A DNA stretch of 64,000 nt from CAVUPF01 sp963743285 (GTDB lineage Bacteria > Actinomycetota > Thermoleophilia > Solirubrobacterales > 70-9), in assembly GCA_963743285.1 (NCBI GenBank), contig CAVUPF010000002.1:62001-126000 (forward strand), read 5' to 3'. Of the stretch, positions 49,622-59,713 are shown piece by piece. Each line of letters starts with the position of its first letter. The first letter of the stretch is position 1. Below the pieces are notes generated by a model that was given only the letters and a program-made list of their open reading frames with translations, was not told the DNA's origin and did not search any database. The position numbers and the translations under genes are program-made.

Positions 49622-52431
49622 TCAGGGCCTGGCGCGCTTGTGGTGCTTGGCGGCCTTGTGGCGCTTTGCCTTGTGCTTGGCCGGGCAGGCGGTCTTCGCC
49701 TTGACCTGCTGGGTGAGGCTCTTGCCGTTCTGGGCCTCGATTTCGACCGTCGAGGTGACCGGGGCGGAGCAGAGGCTCTGGGTGTTTGAGAGGTAGCCGA
49801 GCTCGCCCGCCGTAGAGGCTGAGGCGGAAGTGGCCGATCGGCACGTCGGGGATCACCGGGATCGTCGTTTTACAGCTCGCCGTGGTTGATCGTGGTCGAT
49901 TCGCCCCGCGGCATCACCGTCACCTGGCCGCCGAGGATGAAGACGACGTGGGGCAGGACGCCGCCGCCGAGGCCGGTGACCGCGTAGGCGTTGCCTTCCA
50001 GCGGCTTTTCCAGGAGCGGGGTTTCGTCGATCACGGTGCCGATCGCCGCCTTGCCCTTGCACTGGTCGGTCGCCAGTTCGGTTTTGTCGCAGAGGTTGCC
50101 GAGGTGTTCCTGGTCGATCTCAAAGGCCCTCGGCAGGGTTACCGATACCGATTTGAGGTTGGCGTCGCCTGGGCTGGTGTTGAGATTGAATTCAAGGCCC
50201 GGCTCCTTGCCGCGGGCGGTTGACTTGCGACCGCCGAGCTGGGTGATCGACATCTTCGGGGCGAAGCGAGGGTGTCGCAGTTGACCGACCTGGAAGTAGG
50301 AGGAGAAGGCGACTGCCGTGCCCTGGTCGCCGATCCCTTCGGAGGCAACCGAGAAGGGGGAGCAGTTGGTCGGGTTGATCATGAAGTTCGGGCGGTCGAT
50401 GTTGACCTGGATTTCGCGCATCCGGAGCGGGATGCCGCCGATGATCTCCGGCACGGTTTCTGAGTCGGCGATCACGTGGGCGTCGTGCGGGTCGATGTGG
50501 AGGGCGACGCGGACGACGACGGTGCCGTAGTCATAGGGGCCGGCGAGGGCAGGGGTGATCGCCACCAGGCTCAGCGGCGCGCCCTTGAAGGGCCCGGCCA
50601 TGTAGATCTTGCCGACCGCGTGGAAGGGGTGGGAGCCGGGGCCGGCGGCGACGTTGGAGGTGCCGATTTCAGAGCTCGCCGGGCAGCTCGGTTCGGCCTG
50701 CTCGGTGCGGCCGAGGGTATTGGCGGCTGCGAGGATGTCGGCTTCGGGGCAGTAGGTGACGCCGTGCAGGTTGGCGGTCAGGCCCGGCGGCATCGTGAAG
50801 TTGAGCTTGCCGAGGTACTGATCGCCGTCTTCGCGGTTGAGTTTCAGGGTGAAGGAGCTGAAGGCGCCGGCAACGGCGGTGGAGGTGCCCGCTTCGAGGC
50901 TGGGATTGAAGGGACGGATCTGGCCGGGGCATTCGGTGCCATGGGGACCGGATTCGAGGCCGAAGACCTGGCTCGAGACGCTGTTCGGGCAGGGCGAGTC
51001 ATCCCAAGGGTAGAACTCGGCGTTGACGTGTGTAGATCGTGCAGGTGATCGGGGTCGCCATCAGGGCTCGTTCGCCGGAGAAGAGGTGCAGCTGGAAGTC
51101 TTCGAAGGGAACCTGCGGCAGGTTTTCGAAGTAGGCGGTCAGCCTGGCCGGTTTCGGGGTTGGGCTTGACCGAGCCGATCAGCTTGGCGTTGATGCCGAA
51201 GCCGGAGGCCATCATGAAGAGGCGGTACTGGTCGCCGGGCTTGCGGTTCGCCGATGTAGACGGAGCCTTCGAGGCGTACCGTTGAGGGCGGGGGAGCCGA
51301 TCGAGAAGGTGCCGATCTTGGCTTGTCGGGGCATTCGGCCGGGCCCTTCGGATTCGAAGTTGGCCTGGGCTGTCGGTGCACATCGGTCTGGCCGTCGGCG
51401 GCGTCGGGGTTGATGGTGAAGCCTGGCGGCAAGGTGACGATCGCCGATTTGATCTCCGACGGCGAGGCGGCGAAGCCGAGGGACTGAGTGGTCTTGCAGC
51501 TCGACGTTGAGGCCCGAGGGCGAGTCGGTTTCGTCGGTGGTCGGACTGGCGATAGAGGACCGGGTTGAAGGTCTCCTGTTCGCAGCCGGTGCGTTTCTGG
51601 GTAGCTGGCTCTGCGCTTCGGAGAGATGTTCGGGGTCCTGGTAGGTCTGGACTTCGAGTGTCGTGGGCAGCGGTTTCCCGGTGCAGGTGGTCGGATTGTC
51701 GGTGAGCGGGTGGACGGTGATGCAGGCCGAAGTGGGTTCGGCTGAGGCAGCTGGTGTCGGTCGAGTCCGACGCAGCCGGCCGGTGCACCGGGCGAGCCTT
51801 TGGGGAAGCGCTGCGCGGTCGTGGCTGATTCTCGGCGGGAAAGCCCCAGAAGGTCAGCTTGGCGGCGGCCAGCGGGGTGATCTGGGTGATGTCGTGGACG
51901 GTGAAGCGAAGCCCGTAGTCGGTGCTGGTGCGTACCGAGACCGGGAATGTCGATCGGGATGTTGAGGATCGGCACGATGAAGGCGAAGAGCGCGGTCTTG
52001 TCGGCCCGGGTTCGAGGTCATAGATCGGGGCGGTGCCGAGCAGGTATTCGGAGTTGCCTTCGTAGTTGGCATAGATCGTGATCAGGCCCGCCTGGGAGTT
52101 GGAAGGGCACTGCTCAGAGGCGAATTCGGCCGACGTGCACTCGGTGATCGCGTTGGGGTTGCCGAAGACGCCCTGCGGGGTGTTGAAGATGACGTTCTGG
52201 GCGGCTTCGGGGGTACCGGGTTTTCGAGTTCGAAGGAGGTCGTGAGGTCGGGGTGACCGCCGGCCTGGGTGGTCGAGGTTGTGGTTTGAAGGATGATGAT
52301 CTTCTCTTCGGCAGCGGCCGGGCGGGCGTGAGCGAAGAGACGAGCCGCCGCAGAGAGCGCGGCAGGGCCCGAGCGGCCGGAAACGCGCCGCTGGATAAGC
52401 GCGGACCGTAGGTCTGGTCTCGGGTGATCAC
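49622..52431 (-). pseudogene. Second B-type giant exported protein, multiply frameshifted
   Basis: This is a paralogue of the intact protein at 56468-59713. Recognisable pieces occur in order but in changing frames: IIILQTTTSTTQAGGHPDL at the N-terminus, AIVTLPPGFTINPDAADGQT, GSVYIGEPQ, and a long intact block at 49870-50793 (VTYCPEADILAAANTLGRTEQ to ETPLLEKPLEG). The end, in yet another frame, is FRLSLYGGRAG and a basic Lys/His tail. The GTG start overlaps the upstream A-type stop exactly as at the intact pair. At least six single-base shifts are needed; the density is far above the neighbours, so poor sequence quality or real decay must be separated. Confidence 0.75.
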
Positions 52432-55400
52432 TTCCTGCCTCCGCGCTTGTGGTGGGCTGGCTCTGTGATGCGTGGGTGCTTGGCGCGTGCGAAGGCAGCT
52501 GCCGTGCTTCTTGACGAAGCCGGCTTGCAGCTGCTGGCGGACGGTGCTGGATGTCTGGTTGCCAGACCGGCGGGTGACGGTACTCCGATGCCGGGCGGCG
52601 GCGGCGCCGGGAGCCGGGGCCGTGACACTCATCGGATGCCTTGCAGGGGGCGGCGGTTCAGGGATATAGGGGAAGCCACCACCTTCGCGGGCGTCATAGA
52701 TCTTGACCAGCTGGCCGTTTTCGTCCTGGGGGACGAGGGTGTCGCGGGTGAAGAAGTAGACGTCGGTGCCGTTGGCGCTGGCGGAGAGCAGGCTCGAGGC
52801 GAAGGGGCTGGTGCCGGTGGAGATCAGGCCGAGTGCAGCCGGCGGCGTCTTGCGTAGTTGGGGTTCCCGGCTCCTGTACTTCGGCTCCCACTCATAGACG
52901 TCTTGCTTTTCGTTGAGCGCGCGGGGGACGAGGGCGTCGGTGGAGTTAAAGAAAACGTGGCCATCTTCGGAGAGGCTGGAGCCGTTGGCGGCGAGGGTCG
53001 CGTCGCTGGTGGCGGTTCGGCGTTGGTCGGATCGCAGGAGGCACAGGCGAGCTTTGAGTCGGCGGCGTCGTAGCGGTAGACCTCGGCGTAGCCGGCGTTT
53101 TGGTAGCCGGTGAGCGAGACGATCGAGGTGAAGACGGCGAAGCTCGCCGCTCGGGGTGATCTGGAAGTCGGCGGTGTGGCGGGTTCGGCTTCGCTAACGG
53201 AGTCGAGCACGACCGGGTCTTCGGGGCTGAGGGTGGCGATGAAGCGCGGGACAGATCCGGGAGCGGCGAGGTAGAGGTTGGGCTGGTTTTCGGTGCCGTT
53301 TGACCCGCCGTCGAGGAGCTCGGGGGAGAGGAAGAAGAGGGTGCCGTCGCCGTTGACGGCGCGTCCGATCCTTCTCCAGCGGCCACTCCCCCACCGCCGC
53401 CGATCGCGAGCGGCACCGCAGTTGCGCGGATTCGAGCGAGTTCCAGTGGGCGCCGTTCTCGTTCGATACCGGTTCGCAGGCGCCAGCGCCGGTGGAGATC
53501 AGGCTCAAGGTGGCGCCCGAATTCGGTGACTTCGGCCTCGTAGAGGTTGGCGCTTTCGTCGGTGTCCGAGGGCGGCGAGCTGTTCTTTGGTGGTGAAGAA
53601 GACCCTGGAGCCGTCGGCGGTCATGCCGTCGAAGAGGACGCCTTCTGTGGCCCCCTGGGTCAGTTCGATCGATTCGGGGGAGTCGTTTACGTCCATGTAG
53701 AGATGCCAGTAGACGTTGTGATCTGCGTCTTCGGAGACCTTTTGGCCCAAGAGGATGTGGCTGCCGTCGGAGGAGATGGCCAGCTCTGAGATTCCGTTGG
53801 AGTCTTTGGGTGCGTGGCATTCACCTTCGGCGGCGTGTTGGAGACAGGGAGCGGGCCGCCGCCGGGGGCGTTCGAGACGACGTGCGTTTCTTCGGTCCTG
53901 AGGTTTCGGTCATAGAGTCGAGACGGGGCCGCCCGAGTTGCCGCCTGCGGCAAACGGGGTGGTCGAGCCGAAGATCAGGTGTTCGCCGTTTGGGGAGAGG
54001 TCCTTGGCGATGTAGCCATCGGGCTTGGCGGATGGAGGCGGCGTCGCAACGCCTTCTCCGGCGACCATGCCCTGGACGAGCTTTCCGTCAGACAGGTGGA
54101 CCGGGATGCCGGTGTAGTCGCCTTCAAAGCAGGGCGAGCAGCCTTCGGGGCCGCCGAAGGCGAAGGTTTCCAGGTTCGCATCCGCACCGGAAGGAACGGA
54201 GGAGAAGGGCGCTGTGGAGAAGGGGTTGGTCGGCGCGGATGCCGACGTATTCGGTCGTCCAGCCGTTTTCGTACGGGTGGCGACGTAGGGATCGACGCCG
54301 CGGTTGGTGGGGTGGTCGGTGCCGGGGATGCCACCGTCGTGGACTGCGTAGAGGACGCGGGGGGGATTCTCGGCTTCGGGATAGCCGGCGAATGGGGTCT
54401 GTTCGTCGACCAGGTCGGACTCGACGTCATAGCCACCGGTGTCGGCGGCGGAGACGAGCTCATAGGCGCGGCAGTCGGGGATGAAAGCAGCTCCAGTCTG
54501 CTGGCGGACGTGGGCATTGGGGCAATGGTCTTCGAACGTGGCGATGCGGGGGAAGGTGGTGAAGGTGTATTCGGTGCCGACGGTTTTCCCAGCCTGGTTT
54601 TCGGCAAGGATGCGGACGTGGTAGGTGGTGTCCGGACTGAGGCCGGTGAGGTCGAGGTCCTCAGCCTGGGGGGTGAGGCCGTTGCCGGCACTGGCGGGTG
54701 CTGTGGAGAGGCAGGAGTCGCTGGTTTCGCAGTCTTCGGTGCCGTACTGGAAGCGGTAGGTGGTGGGAGCGCCGCCGGGGTTGACGAGGCCGTGCAGCGC
54801 GGCGCTTTCGGCGTGCACCCCGGCTATCGAGATCGACAGCGCGGGAGCCGTGGAGGGGATAAAGGTCGCGTCGCCTGCGCTGAGCATTCCGTTTTTATTG
54901 GCAGCGACGAGACGGTAGTGGTAAGTGGTGCCCTGGGTGAGGCCGGTGAGATGCGCGTGCACTTCCTGGTCTTCCGGAAACCCAGGGAGTACGTTGCCCT
55001 CTGCGCAGGGCGCGATGTTGCCGTAGGCCGGCGTTTCGCCCCATTCGAAGTAGCATTTTGTGGTTTCGATGCCTTCGGGACTGACGGTGCCGTCCAAGGT
55101 GAGGCTGGACGGCTGGTATTCGGAGCCGGGGTCATCGATGGCGCCAGGGAGGGTGAGGGTCGCGCCTGGAGCGTAGATCTGAACCGCTCCAGATGCCTCG
55201 TATACGTCTTCGCTCGCCCCGTCGACCGCGATGCCCTCGCTCCCGACGCCAAAGGTGGAGAGCTGCTCAGTGCCCGAGGAGTTGTACTCGGCGACTTCGC
55301 CAGGGGAAATGTAGATATCGCCGGTAGCTGGATCTATGGCTACGCCAGAGCTAGGGCGGGGGTAGAAGGTGCCCTCAAATTCGCCGGAGGAGTTAAACTT

Positions 55401-56108
55401 CTTGACGGTGCCACCGCCTTCCTCTTCGGGTTCGTAACTGTAATTGCTGGCGGCGTAGAGATTGCCTTCGGAGTCAGTCGCGATGCGGCAAGAGTCGCGG
55501 CCCGCATCGACGATGACGCCGGTTGGGATGCCGGCAGGGGTGTACTGGATGACTTTTTCTTGCTCGAAGTAGTTGGCAACCCAGAAGTCGCCGGAGCCGC
55601 TGTCAACTGCGACGCCACAGGGATGACCGCCGAATATGGGAAAGTTGCCCCCGACGGGGCTGCCGCTGGGTTCGTAGGCGTAGACCCCGGGGTTATCTTC
55701 GGAGCTAGCGACGTAGATGCGTCCCTGGGTGGCGGTGCCGGAGTTATCGACGGCGATGCCCGATGATCCTCCGCGACCGCCAGCCGGATTGGGAAGCAGG
55801 AGCCGGTTGGAGCCAGCAAGAGCGCTGAAGGCCACCGGGTTGCCGGTGGAGTCGAACTGGTCGACTTCTGCAGGGGGCGCCCCACCATAAGCGAAGAATG
55901 AACCGTCGAGAGTGTAGACGTTGCCGGTTTCCTGGTTGACGGCAACATCGGCGAGTTCAAGTTCAGGGTTAGCCGTACCGTCAAAGGAGGAAGCGAAGGC
56001 GTGCTGGCGGACCTGGAGGGCGAGGGCCGACGGGGCGGCGGCAAGGGACAGCCCCATCGCGACAGCCACACATGCGACGGCGCTGAGGATGCGTGTGGCA
56101 CGGCGCAT
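52428..56108 (-). CDS. Second A-type giant exported propeller protein, frameshifted in its 3' third
   Basis: From the ATG at 56108 (MRRATRILSAVACVAVAMGLSL, a signal peptide) the frame is intact to about 53,915. It includes NHL-type propeller repeats (GNVYTLDGSFF, GIAVDNSGTATQGRIYVAS), two Fn3-like domains (TTKCYFEWGETPAYG, TTYRFQYGTEDC) and the CPNxxxRxxxG, then PDCRAYELVSAADTGG signature. One extra base near 53,918-53,935 breaks it at 'GGPVSTL'. The WD40/PD40-like remainder (LYDRNLRTEETHVVSNA, VYWHLYMDVNDSPESI, FIATLSPEDPVVLDSV, TGYQNAGYAEVYRYDAAD) is scattered over several frames to a stop at 52428. The frame stays open upstream to 56468, but that stretch is intergenic repeat. Confidence 0.8.
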
Positions 56109-56248
56109 CTCTTTGTCTTCAGTCGGCCGCCTGCGGGTCACACGTGAGCCGGTCGCCTGTCCTCCGCTCCCGCTAGGGCGGACTGATGACACCTGGAAAA
56201 CTTTCGCCCTCGCTCCCGCGTCCGGGCAGGCTCGTGCGCTCCCCCTGC

Positions 56249-56339
56249 CGGCCTCCCTGCGTCCATGCCAATGCTTCGGCTTCGCTCGCTGCGCTGGAGA
56301 ATCAGATTGCGACTGCTTGCTCGCTCCGCCTCGCGGAGC
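56249..56339. repeat. Intergenic repeat copy 1 between B1 and A2
   Basis: It shares CGGCCTCCCTGCGTCC and an AATGCTTCG ... AATCAGAT ... TGCTTGCTCGCTC ... CGCGGxGC block of about 70 bases with the region before B1 (59286-59301 and 59546-59611). A GGCCGACTGA(A/G)GACA stretch near the real starts is also shared. It lies in the leader of A2, not in coding sequence. Confidence 0.6.
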
Positions 56340-56467
56340 TGCGTGGCCACACACAGCTTCAGGGGGGGATGAGTGAACTCGATTGAGGGTTGAAGGTACA
56401 CCTCCCCCCCACTTCCGGCTGAGCCGGAGGTTGGCAAGGGCGGGAAGGATACTGAGGCTGGCGCGCA

Positions 56468-59400
56468 TCAGCGAAGGCCTCCCCGGCTGGCGCGTCTAGC
56501 CCGCGCTAGGTGGGCGCGCTTGTGGTGCTTGGGGCTGCAGGGCAGCTGGATCCTCTGGTTGGCGGCGATTGACTTGCCGTTCTGAGCATCCAGCGTCACA
56601 GCGGCAATCTGGGACCTGGAGCAGAGGTTTTCGCTGTTTTCGGTAAGGCCTTTTCGGCCGCCGTAAAGATTGAGGGTGAAACGAGAGACGGGAGCGTCAG
56701 GAATCGTTTCGAACCTCGTGCGCAGACGGGAGTGGATCGAGTCGACGTGGCCAACGAGGTCAATCTCACCGATCTGGCCGTTCAGAGCGGCGACGATATC
56801 GGGGAGCTTGTGGGAGCCGTTGCGGAGGTAGACGGGGCCTTCGAGCGGCTTTTCGAGCAGGGGAGTTTCGGCTTTTGCGAAGCCGATGATCGTGCTGGGC
56901 GGACACGCCTTCTGGGCGAACAGCTTAAGCGTGCAAGGAGCCTGGATATGGGCGTTGTCGAGAAGCTCGGTGGGAGGCAAGACGACCTCTGTCGAGGAGA
57001 GGTTTGCGAAATCCGAACCGCCCGGGTAGGCGAGCGTCGCACTGAGAGCGGGGTTACCAAGGCGCTTGGTGGAGCCGGTGAGGCTCACGGTGAGTTTGGG
57101 GGAGAAGGGGAGCGTGGCGCAGTCGGCGACCTGGAAGTGGTCTTTGAGGGAGGCGAGGGCGCCTTCGCTGCCGCCGATCTGGGCGGTGAGCGAGAAGGGG
57201 TCGCAGTTGGTTGGGTTGAGCGCAAAACCCTGACGGTTGAGTTCGATGAGGACAGAGCGCAGGCGAAGGGGGATGCCATCGAGGATCTGGGGCAAGGGAT
57301 CGGAGACGGCGGTAATCTGAGCGGTTTCGGGGTTGACCTGAAGCGCCGCCTGGACGACAACATTGCCGAGGTCATAGGGACCGGAGACCGCCGGAGTGAT
57401 GACGGCGAGGGAGAGTGGGGCGCCCTTGTAGGGACCGGCGAGGTAGACCTTGCCGGGAAGGTAGACGGGGTGGGTGCCGGCACCCGCTCCCGTGTCGGAT
57501 ACGCCGATCTGGGAGGCGGCGGGGCAGCTGGGATTGGCCTGCTCGGCGAGGCCGGAGTAAGTGGGTTCCGCGGCGGCCTGGAGAGCTGAACGGGGGCAGT
57601 AGGCGACGCCAGCAAGAGTGGCGGAGAAGCCTGGCGGGGTGGTGGCGGTGAGGTCGGAGAGGTCCTGGTCGCCGTCGGGACGGGTGAGGTCGAGGGAGAA
57701 GGAGGTATGAGCGGCGGCGGTGTTGTTGGCGACGCCGGCGCTTAAGGCGGGGCCGAAGGGGCGGGGAGCGCTCGGGCAGGGGGTGGCATCGGGGCCGGAG
57801 TCGAGGGTGAAGTACTGGGTGGAGAACTGCTTGGGGAGGTAGGCGTCCCAGGGTTCGAAGGCGGAGGTGACCGGGTAGGTGCCGCACTGGGTGGGGGTGG
57901 CGAGGAGGCCGCGTTCGGAACCAAAGAAGTGGAGGTTGAAGTCGGAGAAGGGAGCTTGGGGCAAGCCTTCGAATTTGGGAGGCGAACCTTTGAAGGAAAC
58001 AGTGAGCTGACCGGTTTGGGGATTGGGTTCGACCTCCCCGGCCAGCTTGACGTGGACGTCGAAGCCGTTGGCGGTGAGGATGAGGCGGTAGCGTTCGCCG
58101 GACTTGGGTTCGCCGATATAGATATATCCAGGGAGGGGACCGGGAAGGGCGGAGCTGGTGAGAGTCACTTCGCCGACCTTGGAGTATTCGGGACAGTTGG
58201 CTTCTTCGAGGGAGGCGAAGGGGCCGAAGGCCAGGCGCGCCTGTTGTTCGGTGCAAACGGTCTTGCCGTCGGCGGCGTTGGGGTTGATGGAGAAGCCGGG
58301 AGGCAGGGTGACGGTAGCTGAGCGGATCTCCGAGGGCGAGGGGACGGAGGGGCTTTCGCCCTGGGGAACCTCGAGATTGACTTCGAGGCCCGAAGCGGAG
58401 TCGGTCTGGGTGGTGGTCGGCTGGGCGAAGAGGCTGGGATTGAAGCTGAGCTGATCGCAGCCGGTGGTGGCCGGGTAAGGAGTGGTGGCTTCGGTCAGCT
58501 GTTCGTCGTAGGAGAGGACTTCGAAGGAGCCTGTCAAGGGCACGCCGCAGGTGGTCGGGTTGTCGAGGAAGGGCTTTTCGGGGCTGTTGGAGGGAACCCC
58601 CGGGTAACACGGCGGATTGCCAAAGGCGGGATCGCATCCCCTGCGAAGGCGAAGTTCGGTGTGGCTGGGGCTGGCGGGGACTCCCCAGAGTTCCTCTTCT
58701 AGAAAGCTCACAGGTAAGAGGTGGGTTACGTGGGCGGTAGTCAAATCGAGGCCGTAGTCGCTCTGGGTCCGGGGGCCGATGAACTCGTAGATCGGGAAGT
58801 TCAAGAGCGGGAAGTTGATACCCAGCAACCCGGCCTGACCTGCATGGGGAACCAGGTTATAGACGGCGAATACGTTATATTGATTGTGTGGCTCAGGTAC
58901 TTCGGAGCCCACGCCTATGACCGCGGTTCCAACCTGGGAGTCGGTGGGACAGTGAAGCTCACCGAAGTCAGCCGCGGTACATTGAGGCGTGACGTGCGGG
59001 TCGGCGATCACGCCGGCCGGGGAGTGGAGGGTGGCGGTCTTTAAGTCCTGGCAATTACAGGTGGGGGCGGGAATGTGCTGGGTAATTCGATTGCCAACCC
59101 GGAAAAAGAAAGTGATATTCGGGTGACCGCCGGCCTGGGTCGCGGTCGGGGTGAGGGTGAAGGCTTCGATCGGGGCCTCGGCCTGCACAGCAGCGGGAAG
59201 CAGCCCCATCGCCGCAAGCACCAGTACGGCGGCGGCGGACGCGGCGCCGCGCTGTGTCCTCAGTCGGCCACATAGCTCTGCTATGCGGCCTCCCTGCGTC
59301 CTTGTCTCGCTTGGTCCGGCGCTCGCCGGGCAGGCACTTGGCGCAGCGCAGGTGTCGGCGGGATCGGGAATAGGCGACTGAGCGTGGACAGCGGGGCCCT

Positions 59401-59713
59401 CAGCCAATCCCCAGTCACGATCTGATTTTTCCTGGGGATTAGCTGAGGGCAGGTTTTTAGAAATAAACCGACGGCTGCTCGCCTTCGGCTCCGCTGCCGT
59501 CGGGTCTTGCGCCAACCGCGTGGAAACCCTGAACCGCCCACCACAAATGCTTCGCCTCACTCGCTGCGCAAAGGAATCAGATCGTGATGCTTGCTCGCTC
59601 GGCTCGCGGCGCGACTTCGTCGCTAGTACGGGCCGGGTGGTCGAGGGACGGGTTTGGGGTGACTGCTCAGTCTGCGTGACCCGACGGAGGATGTGTCTAA
59701 GGAGGCGGATCAC
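56468..59713 (-). CDS. First B-type giant exported protein (intact)
   Basis: The frame runs from a GTG at 59713, overlapping the A1 stop, for 1081 codons. The exported protein proper begins at about residue 150-178 with a signal-like segment (GAASAAAVLVLAAMGLLPAAVQA), then APIEAFTLTPTATQAGGHPN. Repeated beta-rich domains follow (LPPGFSINPNAADGK, GYIYIGEPKSGERYRL, VYLAGPYKGAPLSLAVITP, ETPLLEKPLEGPVYL), with many paired Cys. A basic tail (KHHKRAHLARARRASRG) ends it. The first about 150 codons cross an intergenic repeat and a hairpin and have no protein character, so the true start is uncertain. I recognise no enzyme motif; a surface or adhesion role is inferred. Confidence 0.75.
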   Translation of the reverse strand: MIRLLRHILRRVTQTEQSPQTRPSTTRPVLATKSRREPSEQASRSDSFAQRVRRSICGGRFRVSTRLAQDPTAAEPKASSRRFISKNLPSANPQEKSDRDWGLAEGPAVHAQSPIPDPADTCAAPSACPASAGPSETRTQGGRIAELCGRLRTQRGAASAAAVLVLAAMGLLPAAVQAEAPIEAFTLTPTATQAGGHPNITFFFRVGNRITQHIPAPTCNCQDLKTATLHSPAGVIADPHVTPQCTAADFGELHCPTDSQVGTAVIGVGSEVPEPHNQYNVFAVYNLVPHAGQAGLLGINFPLLNFPIYEFIGPRTQSDYGLDLTTAHVTHLLPVSFLEEELWGVPASPSHTELRLRRGCDPAFGNPPCYPGVPSNSPEKPFLDNPTTCGVPLTGSFEVLSYDEQLTEATTPYPATTGCDQLSFNPSLFAQPTTTQTDSASGLEVNLEVPQGESPSVPSPSEIRSATVTLPPGFSINPNAADGKTVCTEQQARLAFGPFASLEEANCPEYSKVGEVTLTSSALPGPLPGYIYIGEPKSGERYRLILTANGFDVHVKLAGEVEPNPQTGQLTVSFKGSPPKFEGLPQAPFSDFNLHFFGSERGLLATPTQCGTYPVTSAFEPWDAYLPKQFSTQYFTLDSGPDATPCPSAPRPFGPALSAGVANNTAAAHTSFSLDLTRPDGDQDLSDLTATTPPGFSATLAGVAYCPRSALQAAAEPTYSGLAEQANPSCPAASQIGVSDTGAGAGTHPVYLPGKVYLAGPYKGAPLSLAVITPAVSGPYDLGNVVVQAALQVNPETAQITAVSDPLPQILDGIPLRLRSVLIELNRQGFALNPTNCDPFSLTAQIGGSEGALASLKDHFQVADCATLPFSPKLTVSLTGSTKRLGNPALSATLAYPGGSDFANLSSTEVVLPPTELLDNAHIQAPCTLKLFAQKACPPSTIIGFAKAETPLLEKPLEGPVYLRNGSHKLPDIVAALNGQIGEIDLVGHVDSIHSRLRTRFETIPDAPVSRFTLNLYGGRKGLTENSENLCSRSQIAAVTLDAQNGKSIAANQRIQLPCSPKHHKRAHLARARRASRGGLR
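59286..59611. repeat. Intergenic repeat copy 2 in the leader of B1
   Basis: The CGGCCTCCCTGCGTCC block (59286-59301) and the AATGCTTCG block (59546-59611) match the copy at 56249-56339, separated here by an extra about 240 bases that contain the hairpin at 59399-59447. Confidence 0.6.
59399..59447. repeat. Long inverted repeat (hairpin) in the B1 leader
   Basis: CTCAGCCAATCCCCAG (59399-59414) and CTGGGGATTAGCTGAG (59432-59447) form a 16-base stem with one mismatch around a 17-base loop. The loop holds an inverted copy of the AATCAGATCGTGA motif found again at 59575-59587. On the plus strand it is followed by a T-run (GGTTTTTAG). It could be a terminator, an RNA regulator or a mobile-repeat end. 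Confidence 0.6.

Noticed and set aside
53979..55766. 595-codon plus-strand frame opposite the A2 gene
   Set aside because: It is a Gly/Val-rich mirror of the minus-strand exported protein, with no start signal. Similar mirrors opposite B1 and A1 were rejected for the same reason.
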